DNA from: Alviniconcha marisindica
Taxonomy: Eukaryota; Mollusca; Gastropoda; Provannidae
DNA: 64,000 bases
Assembly (NCBI GenBank): GCA_018857735.1
Contig: JABMCL010002401.1
Coordinates: 161,743 to 225,742, forward strand
Reading direction: 5' to 3'
Position numbers and translations under genes: made by a program. Shown piece after piece: positions 1-11,097 of the stretch. The notes beneath the pieces were generated by a model that saw only the letters and a program-made list of their open reading frames with translations, did no database searches and was not told the DNA's origin. The first letter of the stretch is position 1. Each line of letters starts with the position of its first letter.

Positions 1-853
1 TATGAAGGAGCTTCAAAGGAGTTACCTCAGTTTAAATTTGATGGTCAAGACTTGCAATATAAAGCTGAGGTGAAATTCCTAGGAGTATTCCTTGCAACAA
101 AACATAACTGGAAATGGCATTTAGAAACAATACTATCTAAGGCAAGGAAAAGCCCTAATTTGCTGAAAATTATCATTAGGAATCCCTGGGGTCTTGACAT
201 AAAAACTCTTATTCAGCTGGTACTCTCACTTGTAAGATCATAACTTACTTATGGGCAAGAGGTATACTTCTCCACTCTGAAGAGCCAGTTGAAATGTCAA
301 TTATTATTATTGAAGACACTACAAAGTCTAGACAATAAAGCAGTTAAACATGCTCTTGGAATACCAGTGCATGCAACTGCCTTGGGAGCATATAGAGAAG
401 CAGGAATTCTTCCACTTGATGAAATACAGAAATTAGCATCAGCTAAAGAGTTTAATCTGAAACAAGAGTGTTCTAAAATGAGATCCAAACATAATTATTT
501 GATGGTCCTATAACAAATCAACTTTCAGTACTGTGTGTTTTGATAGAAATCCTTTCACATGCTCAAGCAAGGGTTAAAAAAGGCCTTAATGATTTCAGAT
601 TTAGTGCTTTTATTGGTCATTTTCAGAGTGGTGCTCTGTAATGCACATAATACCTAATTAAGTTTTTATGTGACTGTGATTAGCTGTGACTTAGAGGTGG
701 CTTGTTCTAGTGTACATGGTTCATAAGTCGGATGTGGAGGTTACTCACACCTGCCTGTGCGAACTGCGTGATATATGTTGTTATCCTGATAATTGTAAGA
801 GCAGTCTAAAATCACCTATGTGAAAAGACTTTAAATAAAAAGGAAGAAGAAGG
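1..853 (+). mobile_element. 5'-truncated LINE: RT C-terminal region and 3' tail
   Basis: The frame from 1 to 513 encodes the end of a non-LTR reverse transcriptase: a KFLGVFL thumb motif near 73, then LTYGQEVYF at 244-270, LDNKAVKHALGIP and LGAYREAGILPLDE. This pattern is common in I/Jockey-type LINEs. One in-frame TAA (241-243) breaks an otherwise open frame, and a stop ends it at 511-513. Non-coding sequence follows to an AAATAAAAAGGAAGAAGAAGG end near 853, which looks like the 3' terminus. The palm with the catalytic aspartates lies before the window or is absent. It sits in the intron upstream of the first visible Rubicon exon and is a dead copy. Confidence 0.75.
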
Positions 854-1856
854 AACTTCAGTATTAGCAGCTAAGCAGAGCTGGAGAGATGAAATGTCCA
901 GCTAGAGGAGATAATAGGAGGGAGCAAATCATGTTGCAACAAGTGTGATGAATCTTTGAATGTCTGATTTGCACATACACAGAGTACTGTATTGGAGTAG
1001 GAAAACACAGCCTGATAACTTTTAATGCTGGTGTGGGGAGAATTAAGGGCCACTGCAACAGGTGTCAAGAGGTTTTGGCTTATGGCGATATGTACAAGCA
1101 GTATTTCCTTTGTATGTGTAACAATAGTATGTTTATTTAAAAACTGAAAATCTTCAAATTAAAATCTTTAGTGTTTGGGGCTGTTTTTGTAATCAGGACT
1201 AACAAGTTTGGTTGTCATTTGTCAAGTTGGGTCACAGTTAAAAATGGTGTATGTATATATTTATTTCATGCTCTGTTTTCCAGTAAGCATGGTTGTATAT
1301 TTTTACCTTAACATTTTCATTGTTACAATTTTGAGAACAGAAATACACCAAACCCTAAAATCTGAACATTTGATTCAGCTATTAATTGTTATTTTGGAGT
1401 AGGACTAAAGAAAAAGATATACTTTTATTATGTTATTTGTTCAAAGCATTAAGCTGGAAAAAATGTAATGAGTCTTAATTGCCATGTTTTTAGCATTAAC
1501 AAAAAAGAACTGTCTTTATGTGTATGTGAGTAATTTTAAAATATGATATATCAACAGAAAGAATCTAGGAAGTCTTGAAGCGAGAGAGAGATGGTATTAG
1601 GATGTTAGTGTGCCTGTGGCTGTGCATTAAATTTTTGTTATCTAAATATGTATATATATGTGTAAAATAATTTACAAGTGTATGTGCTTCGGGCCATCAT
1701 GGGTTGAGTCTACTATGTGTCGGTCATTATTTCATGAAGTGTAAGAGTTAATGTGCTATGCTGTTTCTTGATAGTTATTTTGTTCCTTCAAGCAGTACAC
1801 CACTGTTCTGTAGTAATTGCCCTATTGTTAACAATAATCCTTCAATGCATCAACAG
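854..1856. other. Intron sequence, nothing recognised
   Basis: AT-rich sequence between the LINE remnant and the first Rubicon exon. No reading frame or repeat is recognised. The last bases read TCAACAG, the splice acceptor of the exon at 1857. Confidence 0.6.
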
Positions 1857-2157
1857 CTTTCGTGAAGCGGCTGCGCTATTGTGAGTATATGGGCAAGTAC
1901 TTCTGCCAGTGTTGCCACAGCAATGACACAGAGGTCATCCCAGGCCGCGTCATCATGCGCTGGGACTTCAGCAGATACTATGTCTCAAACTTTGCGCGTG
2001 ATCTTCTAAGCAAGATTCATCACCAACCATTGTTCCATGTGGATGCTATCAACCCCATGCTGTATAAGAAGTTTCGAACTTTAGATTCTGTCAGGGATCT
2101 TCGTCGACAGTTTGGCCACCTCAGCACACTACTCAACATTTGTAAACGTAACACTAA
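1857..2157 (+). CDS. RUBCN: Rubicon-family protein, exon a: N-terminal half of RH domain
   Basis: The exon is bounded by CAG before 1857 and GTGAGT at 2158. It starts with two bases completing a split codon and then reads FVKRLRYCEYMGKYFCQCCH, followed by IPGRV, MRWDFSRYYVSNF and FRTLDSVRDLRRQF. These match the Rubicon-homology domain of RUBCN and Pacer (RUBCNL), including the CxxCH zinc-ligand cluster and the aromatic WDFS/YYVSNF segment. Rubicon restrains the Vps34-UVRAG PI3-kinase complex and binds Rab7 through this domain. It ends with two bases (AA) of a codon finished by G of the next exon. The preceding exon, which should carry the first CxxC pair, is outside the window. Assignment to Rubicon rather than Pacer is uncertain, because motifs of both appear; molluscs may have a single pro-ortholog. 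Confidence 0.93.
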
Positions 2158-2179
2158 GTGAGTTAAAGTTTATATTCTA

Positions 2180-2222
2180 TATATATATATATAGAGAGAG
2201 AGAGAGACACAGAGAGAGAGAG
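2180..2222. repeat. (TA)n(GA)n microsatellite
   Basis: A TA run followed by a GA/CA run just inside the intron after the first Rubicon exon. No coding meaning. Confidence 0.9.
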
Positions 2223-2339
2223 TGGATTTTAGTGGATAACAGCAAAGCATCAAAATATGTGTTTTCTGTGCTGCTGGTCCTTTGGTTACCAAACTCACTT
2301 TGATGATACTTATGTCATAAAACTGGATTGCTGTGTTCA

Positions 2340-2480
2340 AGGTTATGGTCACATCAGGGGTTCAGAAGTTCAGTGCCTATTTGACAGTACAATATCTTCT
2401 GAACCACTGAATCTTTTGTAACTGAAATTAATGTGATGATGCATCTTCATGAGCCAGAGTATCAGGCAATCCGATTGATT
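2340..2480 (+). repeat. Single unit of the ~148-bp-period interspersed repeat
   Basis: Contains the diagnostic string ATCTTCTGAACCACTGAA, then TTTTGTAACTGAAAT, and CATGAGCCAGAGTATCA. The same order of motifs recurs at 21, 27.7, 53.6, 56.5, 57 and 60 kb. Confidence 0.7.
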
Positions 2481-2487
2481 TCATTCT

Positions 2488-2718
2488 AAAACTAAACTAG
2501 ACTTGTGACAGGAAGTCGCAGTTTGGCAGAAAGGCAGAAGTTATGTAAATATTGGCGCAAAGTAATGGCCACTAAACTTGCAAGTTGCATACAGGGAGGG
2601 ACAGTTTAACAGACTATCCTGAACATAATGACAGGGTGGGCATGTAACTTGTCTTCCTGCCAGTGGGCTCATAATAATCTTAAACTGTAACTTCCTGTCG
2701 CAAGTCTGGTTTAATTTT
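2488..2718. mobile_element. MITE-like element with 37-bp terminal inverted repeats
   Basis: The left end AAAACTAAACTAGACTTG... (2488-2524) pairs with the reverse complement of the right end (2682-2718, complement reading AAAATTAAACCAGACTTG...). About 31 of 37 bases match, including the core GACAGGAAGT. The 231-bp element has no open frame, so it would be a non-autonomous DNA element. No clear target duplication is visible. Confidence 0.65.
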
Positions 2719-4030
2719 ATAATTATCGTTCGCCAATTGACTGAGTCACAGGAGACTTCAAAAACAAGCTAGTAGTTACTATATCACTCAAGAGAGCGTG
2801 AGTGCCTTGATCAGTTGATTCATTACAAAAGAGTCCAGCGCAGATTGACCAGTTTGGCTTTGGAGCCAAGCCTCTGTGATAATACTTAGAGAAAGTGACT
2901 AGCCTGGTGTGCTGAGAATTGTCTGCAGACACCCCCCCTGTTGTGCAGGGCATGAGTTGAATACGGGGCAGATTTTATTTCTCTGATGAGATAAAGTAAT
3001 CTTGAATATTGAATTTATTGGTGCCAATGCCATGACTGACTTGACTGAGGGGGCACAACTTTGTTGGCCCACAGTCCCATGAGGTTTAGTGTAGCTAACA
3101 AACAGTTCCTTCTGAAAAGTGGGTCCATTTTACTCTGCCTTCTGGAAGCATCTTCAGATATCCTGCATGCCATCAGTCAAAGGGAGGGGAGGAGCAGGTG
3201 TCATAGATGGGGCTGACTTGGCAGGTGAGGAGGCTGCCCCTCTTTGATTTCAAGTTCACTTGGTCTGCTATCAGCATTCTGTTGAGTAGAGGCCACAACA
3301 CCTCTCTCTCTCTCTCTGTCTCTGTCTCTGCGCTTTCCCCAGTACTGTACAGTATAATACTGAAAGGAGTAAAAGCATAAAATCCAATTTTCCACAAAAG
3401 AGAGAAAGCATTGATGGCATATGCCTCCAGGACTGGCTGGTATGAGACATAGCATTCCAATTGTTTAATTAGCCTGGAAGTGAACAAATGAATGTGAGGA
3501 GCCACTTGCAACAGGGAGAAAGCATCAAACAACACTGCAGGGTCTAGTTTCCGTTTTGCATTCAAGTTCTTTTACAAGACTCCATGTCTGCTGCTTGGTT
3601 ATCTTTTCCCAAAATTTGAGCAGTACTTGGCCAAACAAGATTAATGCATCAGCTCCATAGACTGAAATATGTAATACATTATTAAATTAGGTTGTGTATT
3701 GTTGTAATGTTTCATGTACAGTGCTTTGAGCCTCACACATGTATAGTCATAGACAGATTTGGCGCATTAGAATTGTATTTATTATTATTAATAACTAAAG
3801 CTAGTTCATTTATATTTATAGTCCATGGGCCAGCTATCGACCCCCCCCCCCCTCCTCCCACTACCCACCACCACCACCCAGGGGATTTTTGGAGACTGAT
3901 TTTTTTGGATAGCTGAGTATATATATATATATATTATATGTCTTTTCAGTGTCTGCTTGTCTGCAAGATGAAATACTCTGCTTTTAGAGATTATCTGATA
4001 TGGTACATAGCAGCTTAATCGCATGCATTA
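2719..4030. other. Intron sequence with microsatellites
   Basis: Contains a TC-rich run (3301-3331), poly-C (3841-3852) and a TA run (3919-3936). A minus-strand open frame at 3173-3565 has no recognisable domain, and its C-terminal half translates the TC microsatellite, so I do not call it a gene. Confidence 0.55.
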
Positions 4031-4290
4031 AAATAATAATAATAATAGATAACTTTTGTATAGCGCTATTCTCTGGTGTACCCAAACTCACTGCACTTTA
4101 CATTCTCCAACATTTTCTAAGTTTCACAAACATAATACATATAATTATGAAAACTAACAATGTATAATATACAAGTACATGTGCCATATGAGAAACAGCA
4201 ATATATAAAGAAAATGAATAATTATATTACTACCTACCCTTAATTCCATCGCTCCCAGTCCCCACCCCCACCCCCAACTGACACACATGC

Positions 4291-4325
<35 letters not shown>

Positions 4326-5245
4326 CACAAATATGAAACAGGTGGCGGTTGGCATGTACAAATCAGTCAGAAGGCTTGGTGGAAGAAATGCGTTTTTAGG
4401 TTAACTTTGAAAGTTGGGAGGGAGGGAGAAGCTCTTAGGTTGGCCGGCAGCGAGTTCCAGACAGTTGGAGCAATGTAACCAAAAGAACATTCACCGAAGG
4501 TTTTCAGGTGTTTTTTTTTAATTTTGAGCAGTCTTTCTGTCGAAGAACGAAGGGATGGTTGATATGTGCAGAGAGAAGAAGACAGGTATGGTGGAAGAAT
4601 GCCGTCAAAAAGTGACGGAAAGCAAGCGTTGCGAGCTTGTACTGAATGCGGTATTTTACTGGGAGCTTGTGGAGTTCTTTCAAAACGGTGTGACATGATC
4701 ACGCTTCGATTTTTTCAAGATGAGCCGTGCAGCGTTGTTCTGGATCTTTTGTATGCGCACGATTTGTTCCTCGGCTACTCCTGCGAACGTAGCATTGCAG
4801 TAGTCCAATCTTGACGTGATCATAGATGCAACGAGTTTTTCTATGGAACTGTTAGAGAAGAACGGACGGATAGAGGCGATTCTCCTGAGTGCGAGAAACG
4901 TAGTGTGGCAGAGGCTACTTATGTGTTGTTTCATTGACAGTGTCTGGTCAAGATGCACTCCAAGGTACGTAACGGTGGTCTGGAAAGGAATGCAACTGCC
5001 ATCTATATCTGCAGACTCGCAGTCGACCGAACTGATACACACTGATGAACCTACAAGCATCATCTCAGTTTTTTCTGTGTTAAGCTTCTGGATGGGCATG
5101 TACATTTCAAATCCCAAACAACTGGCAGCTGTACCATTGTTTGGCAACACAAAAATGCTGCACATGCTGGTATGAATGGGTAGTGCTGCTCTCGTGGCTG
5201 AAGTTGTCTTACCTGGTAAGGTTGCCTGAATTTCCTGCATGGGAT
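4031..5245 (-). mobile_element. CR1-like LINE, 5'-truncated copy 1
   Basis: On the minus strand, 5240 to 4680 encodes the RT thumb and connection: KTEMMLVGSS, YLGVHLDQTLSMKQHISSLC, TSRLDYCNATFAG, IQNNAARLILKKSKRDHVTPF. After a frameshift, 4702 to 4367 continues with YLSSSLCTYQP, APTVWNSLPAN and FKVNLKTHFF, the usual C-terminus of CR1-type ORF2. The 3' UTR carries a (CA)n run (4289-4329) and ends in AGAGAATAGCGCTATACAA plus an (ATT)n tail at 4031-4047. Endonuclease and palm are missing, so this is a dead, 5'-truncated insertion. Confidence 0.88.
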
Positions 5246-6180
5246 TAATGAAGTATTAAGAAAAAGAAAAACGTCACGTTGAATAATTTTTTACAATGTG
5301 TAAGACTCGGGTAAAAATAGTCCACAAAAGTGCTTCAGTTACTGCCAAATGTGGCATGTGACTAAGAGAGTCACAGAAAATGTTAGATTAACACCTGCAG
5401 TGATAGAAGATGTCATAGAATAGAATATACTCAAGTTCAGAAGCTGAGCAACCCTTTACAAAAATGTGCATGTTTTCAAACCTCAGTAAACTACTTCCAC
5501 AAAACCTCTGCAGGTGCAGGCTTATTCACTGGTCTACCTCCATTCAACCTGAAATCAGTTTTACACATACTCTACACCTCATGGAAGATAGGCAAGAAGC
5601 ATGGCCAGTGTGTGTAAAAATGACTAGTTTTGCCTTTATCATGTCTAAGTAAAACAGTTTAGGTTTAGGAGCCATTAAACTAATGGCACCGAATAGTACC
5701 TCTTGCTTGGCTTTGTTCAGAATGCGACTGCTGGACTGTTTCATGTATCAGCTTGCAGTCAGCAGGCTCTTTGCCATTATGCCAAGTATAAAGACAAACA
5801 GAGAGGAAATGTCACAGATATTCACAAAAGTGATTGTCCACATTGTTAATGATTTAACAAATCATTATTGACTTTCTGAAATCTTCTGACTGATGAAAAC
5901 ATGAAATGTATTACTCTTCTTATTTCTTATTGCTTAACTTTATGGCTTGGGTGTATTCATCCCAGCTGGTTCTCAACCACAGGTACCAAAGCTGGTGTCC
6001 TAGAGGGTTGCCAAGCATGAATGTCCCTTACTTTGAGTGACACTAAATGTCCAGCTTAGACATATGTCAGCCTCAAACATGAAGCCATGAGGATTCTCAA
6101 ACTCTGGGTATTCTTGATAGTCATCTTCCTGCTGGGGCTGCTCCTTCACGATTTCAACCAGTTCTTGTGGCATGAAGAAA
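5246..6180. other. Intron sequence, possibly part of a degraded minus-strand transposon gene
   Basis: No intact frame. Minus-strand fragments continue from the recognisable piece at 6563-6781, but I could not assign them with confidence. Confidence 0.4.
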
Positions 6181-6562
6181 TCATCTGTCCTCTATTACTA
6201 TATACCTCCAACTTTTCCATTCACAATATGCCAGCCATAGCCATCTGCTGAAGGAATGATTGTAGTTGCCAAGTGCAAAATAACAAAAGAGTGCTTGGAA
6301 CTGGCCCTTTTGATGTGGATTATCAATGCATCTCTGCATGGTGGCATTGTGACTGTTCAGCATGGATGAGGCTGTGGTGCTGGACCATTCCAGAAACTTG
6401 TGGTGATGCAGTTTGTTGATATAGATTTACCACTTATTTATCTCTACGGAGAAGACATGTGGAATGTTCCAGTTTGATACTTTTCTCTTAATGTGGTATC
6501 TAAATGATGATGCCTTTAACATACTGAACAAAATATTGAAAATATGTGGTGTTGTTGGAAGC

Positions 6563-6781
6563 TTAGTCTTCAATGGTTATAGTGTCTTTGATGGTTTCCT
6601 GGTGTCTGTCATCCTCTTGAGTGTAGTCTCTGTCATCCTCTTGAGTGTAGTCTCTCCAACAGAAGGCATTGTAATGTGAAGCACAAGCAGCCAAGTCAGT
6701 ATCTTGCACCTTCAAAAGGATGTGCTGGTCTTGTTTTCTTGTCGCTGCTTTTTTGACAGAGTCCTCAGCTGTTTTTGTCAC
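6563..6781 (-). pseudogene. Fragment of uncharacterised invertebrate transposon-associated protein (N-terminal part)
   Basis: The minus frame reads SVKKAATRKQDQHILLKVQD, then LAACASHYNAFCWRDYTQ. The spacing of LL.K....DL.A...HY...C...YT resembles the N-terminal region of a large, repeated invertebrate protein family whose C-terminal half is seen at 17.2-18.0 kb here. That family has no function I can name. The end contains an exact 8-residue duplication (DYTQEDDR twice) caused by a 24-bp tandem duplication at 6605-6652. Only this piece is readable and the flanks are broken, so it is a remnant. Confidence 0.5.
6605..6652. repeat. 24-bp exact tandem duplication
   Basis: TCTGTCATCCTCTTGAGTGT and the following four bases occur twice in a row. 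The duplication is in frame with the minus-strand remnant and adds DYTQEDDR. Confidence 0.9.
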
Positions 6782-6789
6782 ACATTTGA

Positions 6790-7149
6790 CTAACTTTTCA
6801 GCATGTTGTTTCTTTGTGATTTGAGTCTTTTCTCAAAAAAGACATCTGTCATTGGGTAACAGCTAGCAATCTGGTTGTTGACGGGTATGCTGTTCTCATT
6901 TTTTTGAGGAGCTTACATCACCCCCTTCTGATAGGTTCTTTGTTTTAAAATTCTGCAGTTGTTCATAAAGTTCTTGTAACACCATGTCTTAATTCCCATG
7001 CAGATTCAGTGATCTGTTGTACTTACAGTCTGTTTTGTTTTGTTGATAATGAATGATGCAAACTGGACCATGGGTCTTCTTTTTTCTTTTCTTTTTTCTT
7101 GGAGCACTGGTAGATCTCAGCACCAGATCAGGACTATAAAATAAATCTA
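6790..7149. other. Intron sequence, nothing recognised
   Basis: T-rich sequence without coding signals or clear repeats. Confidence 0.5.
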
Positions 7150-7244
7150 TATATTTGTAGTGGTTAGGTTATAAAATGTGTTCCGCCCTGATTATATAAC
7201 CGTTCTGGTTGACTGGGCACAAAAAAACAAGCCACTTACTTACT
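7150..7244 (+). repeat. I-like LINE 3' tail
   Basis: Reads AAAATGTGT, GCCCTGATTATATAACCG, CTGGTTGACTGGGC and then (CTTA)n, the same 3' terminus as copies A and B of the I-like LINE. Confidence 0.8.
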
Positions 7245-8262
7245 TTCACAATAAACTCCACAAGATTTTTCAAAAGATGACTGATGGTATTGTCCTTGGA
7301 CTAACAGAAGAGAAGAGACTGTTATACCTCGACTACACATTGGTCACTCTTATATTACTCATTCTTTTTTATTGGAGGGATAGGTGCCACTTGTGTGTAT
7401 TCCATATGATGAGCTACTAACCACTGAACATATTTTACTTACTTTCTCAGATTTCATTGAAACAAGGGAACAATATTTTACAGCTCGACCACTGAGGATT
7501 TTATTTTAGGAAATTTCTTTGGATTACATATTTAAAAATTGAAAGAGATCAGTATATTTGGAAGACTATAAGTTCATGATAACTTTTTTGATGTTTTTTG
7601 TTTTTACCCATTCTTAAATCTGATGATACACTAGTTTTAGTATGTATCAATTTTTAGCATTTATTGTGTGCTGACAAAATGTGTTTTTCCCTGATGGCAC
7701 TCTTCCACCATACCTGTCTTCTTCTCTCTGCACATATCAACCATCGCACTCCCTTTGTTCTTCGACAGAAAGACTGTTCAAAATTCAAAAAACAAACCTG
7801 AAAACCTTCGGTGAATGTTCTTTTGGTTACACTGCTCCAACTGTCTGGAACTCGCTGCCGGCCAACCCGAGAGCTTCTCCCTCCCTCCCAACTTTCAAAG
7901 TTAACCTAAAAATGCATTTCTTCTGCCAAGCCTTCTGATTGATTTGTACATGCCAACCGTTACCTGTTTCTTATTTGTGTGTGTGTGTGTGTGTGTGCAT
8001 GTGTGTCAGTTAGGGGCGGGGGTGGGGACTGGGAGAGATGGAATTAAGGTTAGGTAGTAATATAATGATTCATTTTCTTTATATATTGCTGCTTCTCATA
8101 TTACACATTGTTAGTTGTCATAATTATATGTATTATGTTTGTGAAACTTAGAAAATGTTGGAGAATGTTGTAAAGCGCAGTGAGTTTGTGTACACCAGAG
8201 AATAGCGTTATACAAAAGTTATCTATTATTATTATTATATATCTGTACTGGTTGATTGGGCA
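7245..8262 (+). mobile_element. I-like LINE 3' fragment, interrupted by a CR1-like insertion
   Basis: 7250-7500 aligns by eye to the ORF2 C-terminus of copy A (GTCCTTGGAC, CATTGGTCAC, TTTTTATTG, GAACATATTTTACTTACTT), but with frameshifts. The 3' UTR reaches GACAAAATGTGT and CCCTGAT at about 7693. The CR1-like copy then intervenes, and the LINE tail resumes at about 8239 with CTGTACTGGTTGATTGGGC. Confidence 0.75.
7694..8238 (+). mobile_element. CR1-like LINE, 5'-truncated copy 2, nested in an I-like LINE tail
   Basis: Encodes DGTLPPYLSSSLCTYQ, LKTFGECSFGYTAPTVWNSL and FKVNLKMHFF, nearly identical to copy 1 at 4.4 kb but in the opposite orientation. The 3' UTR includes (GT)n at about 7976-8006 and ends AGAGAATAGCGTTATACAA, then (ATT)n. 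It lies between CCCTGAT and ATATCTGTACTGG of the host LINE tail. Confidence 0.88.
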
Positions 8263-8345
8263 TAAAAAACTCAGGTTACTTACTTACTAAACTCAGGTTA
8301 CTTACTTACTTACTGATATAACTGTCCTGGTTGACTGGCTGTAAA
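8263..8345 (+). repeat. Two further I-like LINE tails in tandem
   Basis: A (CTTA)n end, then GATATAACTG, CTGGTTGACTGGC and another TTAC-rich end, placed head to tail after the previous fragment. Confidence 0.7.
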
Positions 8346-9200
8346 AAAAAAGAAGTTACTTCCTTACTTGGAAAAACAGAAAAGAAAACTACTATTTCTC
8401 AACTGCACATTGGTCACTCCTAATTAATGCATTCCTTTTTATTGAAGGGAGAGGAGGCACCTGTGTGGCAGAGTTTGGGACTGTGACCCTGAGCTACTCA
8501 CTGTTGAACATATTTTAGTTTTACTGTTTTATTCTTATTTTATTAAAACAAGGGAAAGATATTTTACTGCTCGGTCACAATGATTTTATTTGCGGGAGCT
8601 CAGTGGTTAAAGCACCAGACCCCTGATCAAAAGGTCACAGGTTCAAATCCTGGCAGGAGCAGTAAGAAAATTCTCTTCTCCAGGATCAACTTTCTGTGCT
8701 CTTATTTTAATATCCATTGCTCCCCCATGTTACTGCAGTAGCACCTAAAAGATCCTGGTAATTCTGCCAGTAGTGCAGGTGGCAGGTTACAGCTAAACAT
8801 GCCTGTGTAGCTTTGCATGAAGTGATGTGCCATGGTGCATGGTTGTATGGTGTACACAGAAGGTGCCAAGACGGCAGATATTCTACAAACCAAACAGCAC
8901 TTTATAAGTTGACCACTTCAGTAGATATTCAAAATGCACTATGAAAAGCTTCAGTCACTCATTTAGAATTGCGTGTGACAAGAGTGCAGAAGTCTACTCA
9001 AGAGCAGAGAATAGTGCTATATAAATGTGATCAACAACAACAACAATCTTTGGATTGTATATGTTAATATATGAAGAAAATACACGTTTTTGGAAAATTG
9101 TGATTTTGTGATCATTTTTTTCAGTCTGTTCTTGTTTTTTAACTTTCTTGTTTTTAAATTGATTATGGATTAGTTTTAATGTGTACATAATTTTATTGGA
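8346..9200 (+). mobile_element. I-like LINE 3' fragment, interrupted by a SINE
   Basis: 8370-8590 matches the ORF2 C-terminus of copy A (GCACATTGGTCACTCC, CCTTTTTATTGAAGGG, GTTGAACATATTTTA). After the SINE, 9048-9200 continues as the AT-rich LINE 3' UTR (TTTTTGGAAAA, then GTATACA-like end). The final tail is missing. Confidence 0.65.
8592..9047 (+). mobile_element. tRNA-derived SINE, copy 1
   Basis: Starts with a tRNA-like head: A box AGCTCAGTGGTT (8597-8608) and B box GGTTCAAATCC (8640-8650). The body (CTTCTCCAGGATC, AAAAGATCCTGGTAATTCTG, GTGCAGGTGGCAGGTTACAG) is shared with the copy at 32657-33116. The 3' end is GAGCAGAGAATAGTGCTATA with (CAA)n. It is non-autonomous; the internal promoter would be used by RNA polymerase III. 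The B box has lost one consensus base compared with copy 2. Confidence 0.88.
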
Positions 9201-9899
9201 ACTCAAATCCTCCTCTTCTTTTTTTTGTGTGCCTGGTAGGGGGCTTGATTTTGAGTGTTGCCTCTATAACACTCTTTGACTGCTCTGCAATGCCCAGAAT
9301 GTTTCCTTGTCTGTGCTTCCTCCACTCTGGATTTGCCTTCACTCCCACTCAGGGAAGGAGGGTGGGTAGGATTCCTGCACAGGGGAACATAATTGTTCCC
9401 ACCCATGCTTTTTCTCTTTCACTGATTTTGGTATTATTTGGCTTTGCAAGAGCAATGTCTCAAGGGCATGTTTGATCTTTCTGAACCTGCTGTCCTTTTT
9501 AGCATCTATTCTTGATATTCAAGATGCCCCATCTCCTTTGCTTTATCAGAAGCAGGATTTATATCTGCATCAGCTGTTTATCTGCCATACTCAAGGGTGG
9601 CCCAGTTATGGGCAGTGTCAGTGTCAGCAAGAACAAGAACAGTCCAAATACAATTTTTTAGATTATGGTCGGAAAAAAGGTATGCTGTACTTACCATGAC
9701 TGTGAATACATGGAATATATATGCACCACCCGTGCACAAACACACAAATTGTGCTTGTATGCCACAGAAGTCCTACTGAAATACTTATGCCACACACCCC
9801 ATGTCCATTTGCTACTAGTACTTCCTTCCAACTGATTGTTAGCATGTTTCTCACCAGTACTGACATGACTTTGTACTGATTCAGTCAACAGGTGAATTT
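9201..9899. other. Intron sequence, nothing recognised
   Basis: Short open frames on both strands show no domain and no splice-consistent link to the Rubicon frame. Confidence 0.5.
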
Positions 9900-10340
9900 T
9901 AATTATTGTTTTTAAGATTAAGACCACAAGCTAATATAATCAAAACATGATTTTTGTGATGTATGTACTGAACTGCTGATCCTTTGGAGCCAAGCATATT
10001 TATCATGCACCAACAACCCCACTCACACCCCACCCCCCAAAAAAATTCTGACTTTGTGAAAAACCCAACATTGTGAAAATATTTGATTGCTATGTTCAAT
10101 GTCAAACTTACAACAAAGATTTGAACCTTTATTTAATATTTGTCAAGCCTATATTTTCTGCATCACTGATCTGTTGGTTAACATGGTGTGTTAATGTACT
10201 GTATGAATTTGCCAGTCCAAGTGCAAACAAAGTGGACATATCCTGACAGTAAGACTGACCTAAAGTATCACTAGCAACACAACAGGGGGTATTTTGTCAC
10301 ACAAGGTGACAAACATTATTATTATTATCATTGTATTGTC
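9900..10340 (+). repeat. Interspersed repeat, diverged copy of the ~148-bp-period family
   Basis: Contains TACTGAACTGCTGATCCTTT, GATTGCTATGTTCAATGTCA, TTTCTGCATCACTGAT and an end CACAAGGTGACAAACATTA, matching in the same order sequences at 27.2-27.45 kb and 56.7-57.0 kb. Confidence 0.6.
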
Positions 10341-10450
10341 CATCCCTTCTAGATAAATGTCCTTGATAGCAATGACACATGTACCCAGTGTTACATTTTG
10401 ATAGAAGTGAAGAAAGGAACAGTGTTGAGGGAAGAACAAAATGAAAACAT

Positions 10451-10492
10451 GGAGGGGGGGGGGGGGGGGGAGAGAGAGGGAGGGGGGCAGAA
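10451..10492. repeat. Poly-G/purine tract
   Basis: An uninterrupted G run followed by GA-rich sequence. Length is likely to vary. Confidence 0.9.
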
Positions 10493-10659
10493 CAAAACAG
10501 AAAATGGAGAAAGAAAAGAAAACAGAAATCCTCAACAGGCATGTTGGTGTACCACCTACAGTTCTAAGCTGTTCTGATGTCCCAAAAGATGGGGAATGGG
10601 GGTGAGGATGGGGGGCATGAGTTGCATGTATGTGGTTGAATGTTTCATTTTTTGTTCAG

Positions 10660-10738
10660 GTGGCTACAAGAAACAGATAAACTGCCAAAACATTGGGCTG
10701 AAGATGACAACCTCTACTCCATGGAAGACTTCTCTGCT
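10660..10738 (+). CDS. RUBCN: Rubicon-family protein, exon b
   Basis: Preceded by TTTGTTCAG and followed by GTAAATT. The first base G completes the AA carried from the previous exon. The frame then reads WLQETDKLPKHWAEDDNLYS and MEDFSA, matching the linker of the Rubicon-homology domain in which a hydrophobic D-x-LYSLxDL motif follows the first zinc cluster. It is 79 bp and ends in phase 0. The phase match and the family order make this exon secure although it is short. Confidence 0.9.
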
Positions 10739-11097
10739 GTAAATTTTCTTTGTTCTTGTCTATCTGTCTGTTCATCTTGATGAGTGTTTGGATGTGTGTT
10801 TGTGAGTCAAAGCTCTCAACTTCTGTGGTTTTGCATGCTGCTGATGAGAATCCATTACTACAATGTTTTGGTCAAATTAAAAATGCTACAGATTATATAA
10901 AACTATCAGTGTAATACTGTAGACTCAGTTTGAATGAACATAGTTTTACAAATTTCCCACATTCATTTGTTCTAAAGGTCACAGTAAGCAAACAGATTAT
11001 ACAAACAATTTCACTTCAGTTCAACACAGGTAATGGAGACCTTGTTAGCATGCTGTCAGTTCTATTATGTACCCTAAGTTTTTCTTGCATTGTGTTC
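10739..11097. other. Intron sequence, nothing recognised
   Basis: Includes the donor GTAAAT at its start. No other feature is visible. Confidence 0.5.

Noticed and set aside
3173..3565. 130-codon minus-strand open frame as a gene
   Set aside because: No recognisable domain, and its second half translates a TC microsatellite (TETERERE).
5683..5871. Short open frame as a host exon
   Set aside because: No similarity and no phase-compatible splice sites with the Rubicon frame.
8592..8665. Functional tRNA gene
   Set aside because: The A and B boxes belong to a SINE head: the acceptor stem is not paired and the sequence continues into a body shared with 32657-33116.
9227..9475. Possible extra Rubicon exon
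   Set aside because: The exons at 1857-2157 and 10660-10738 already join in phase and in family order; this frame has no RH similarity.
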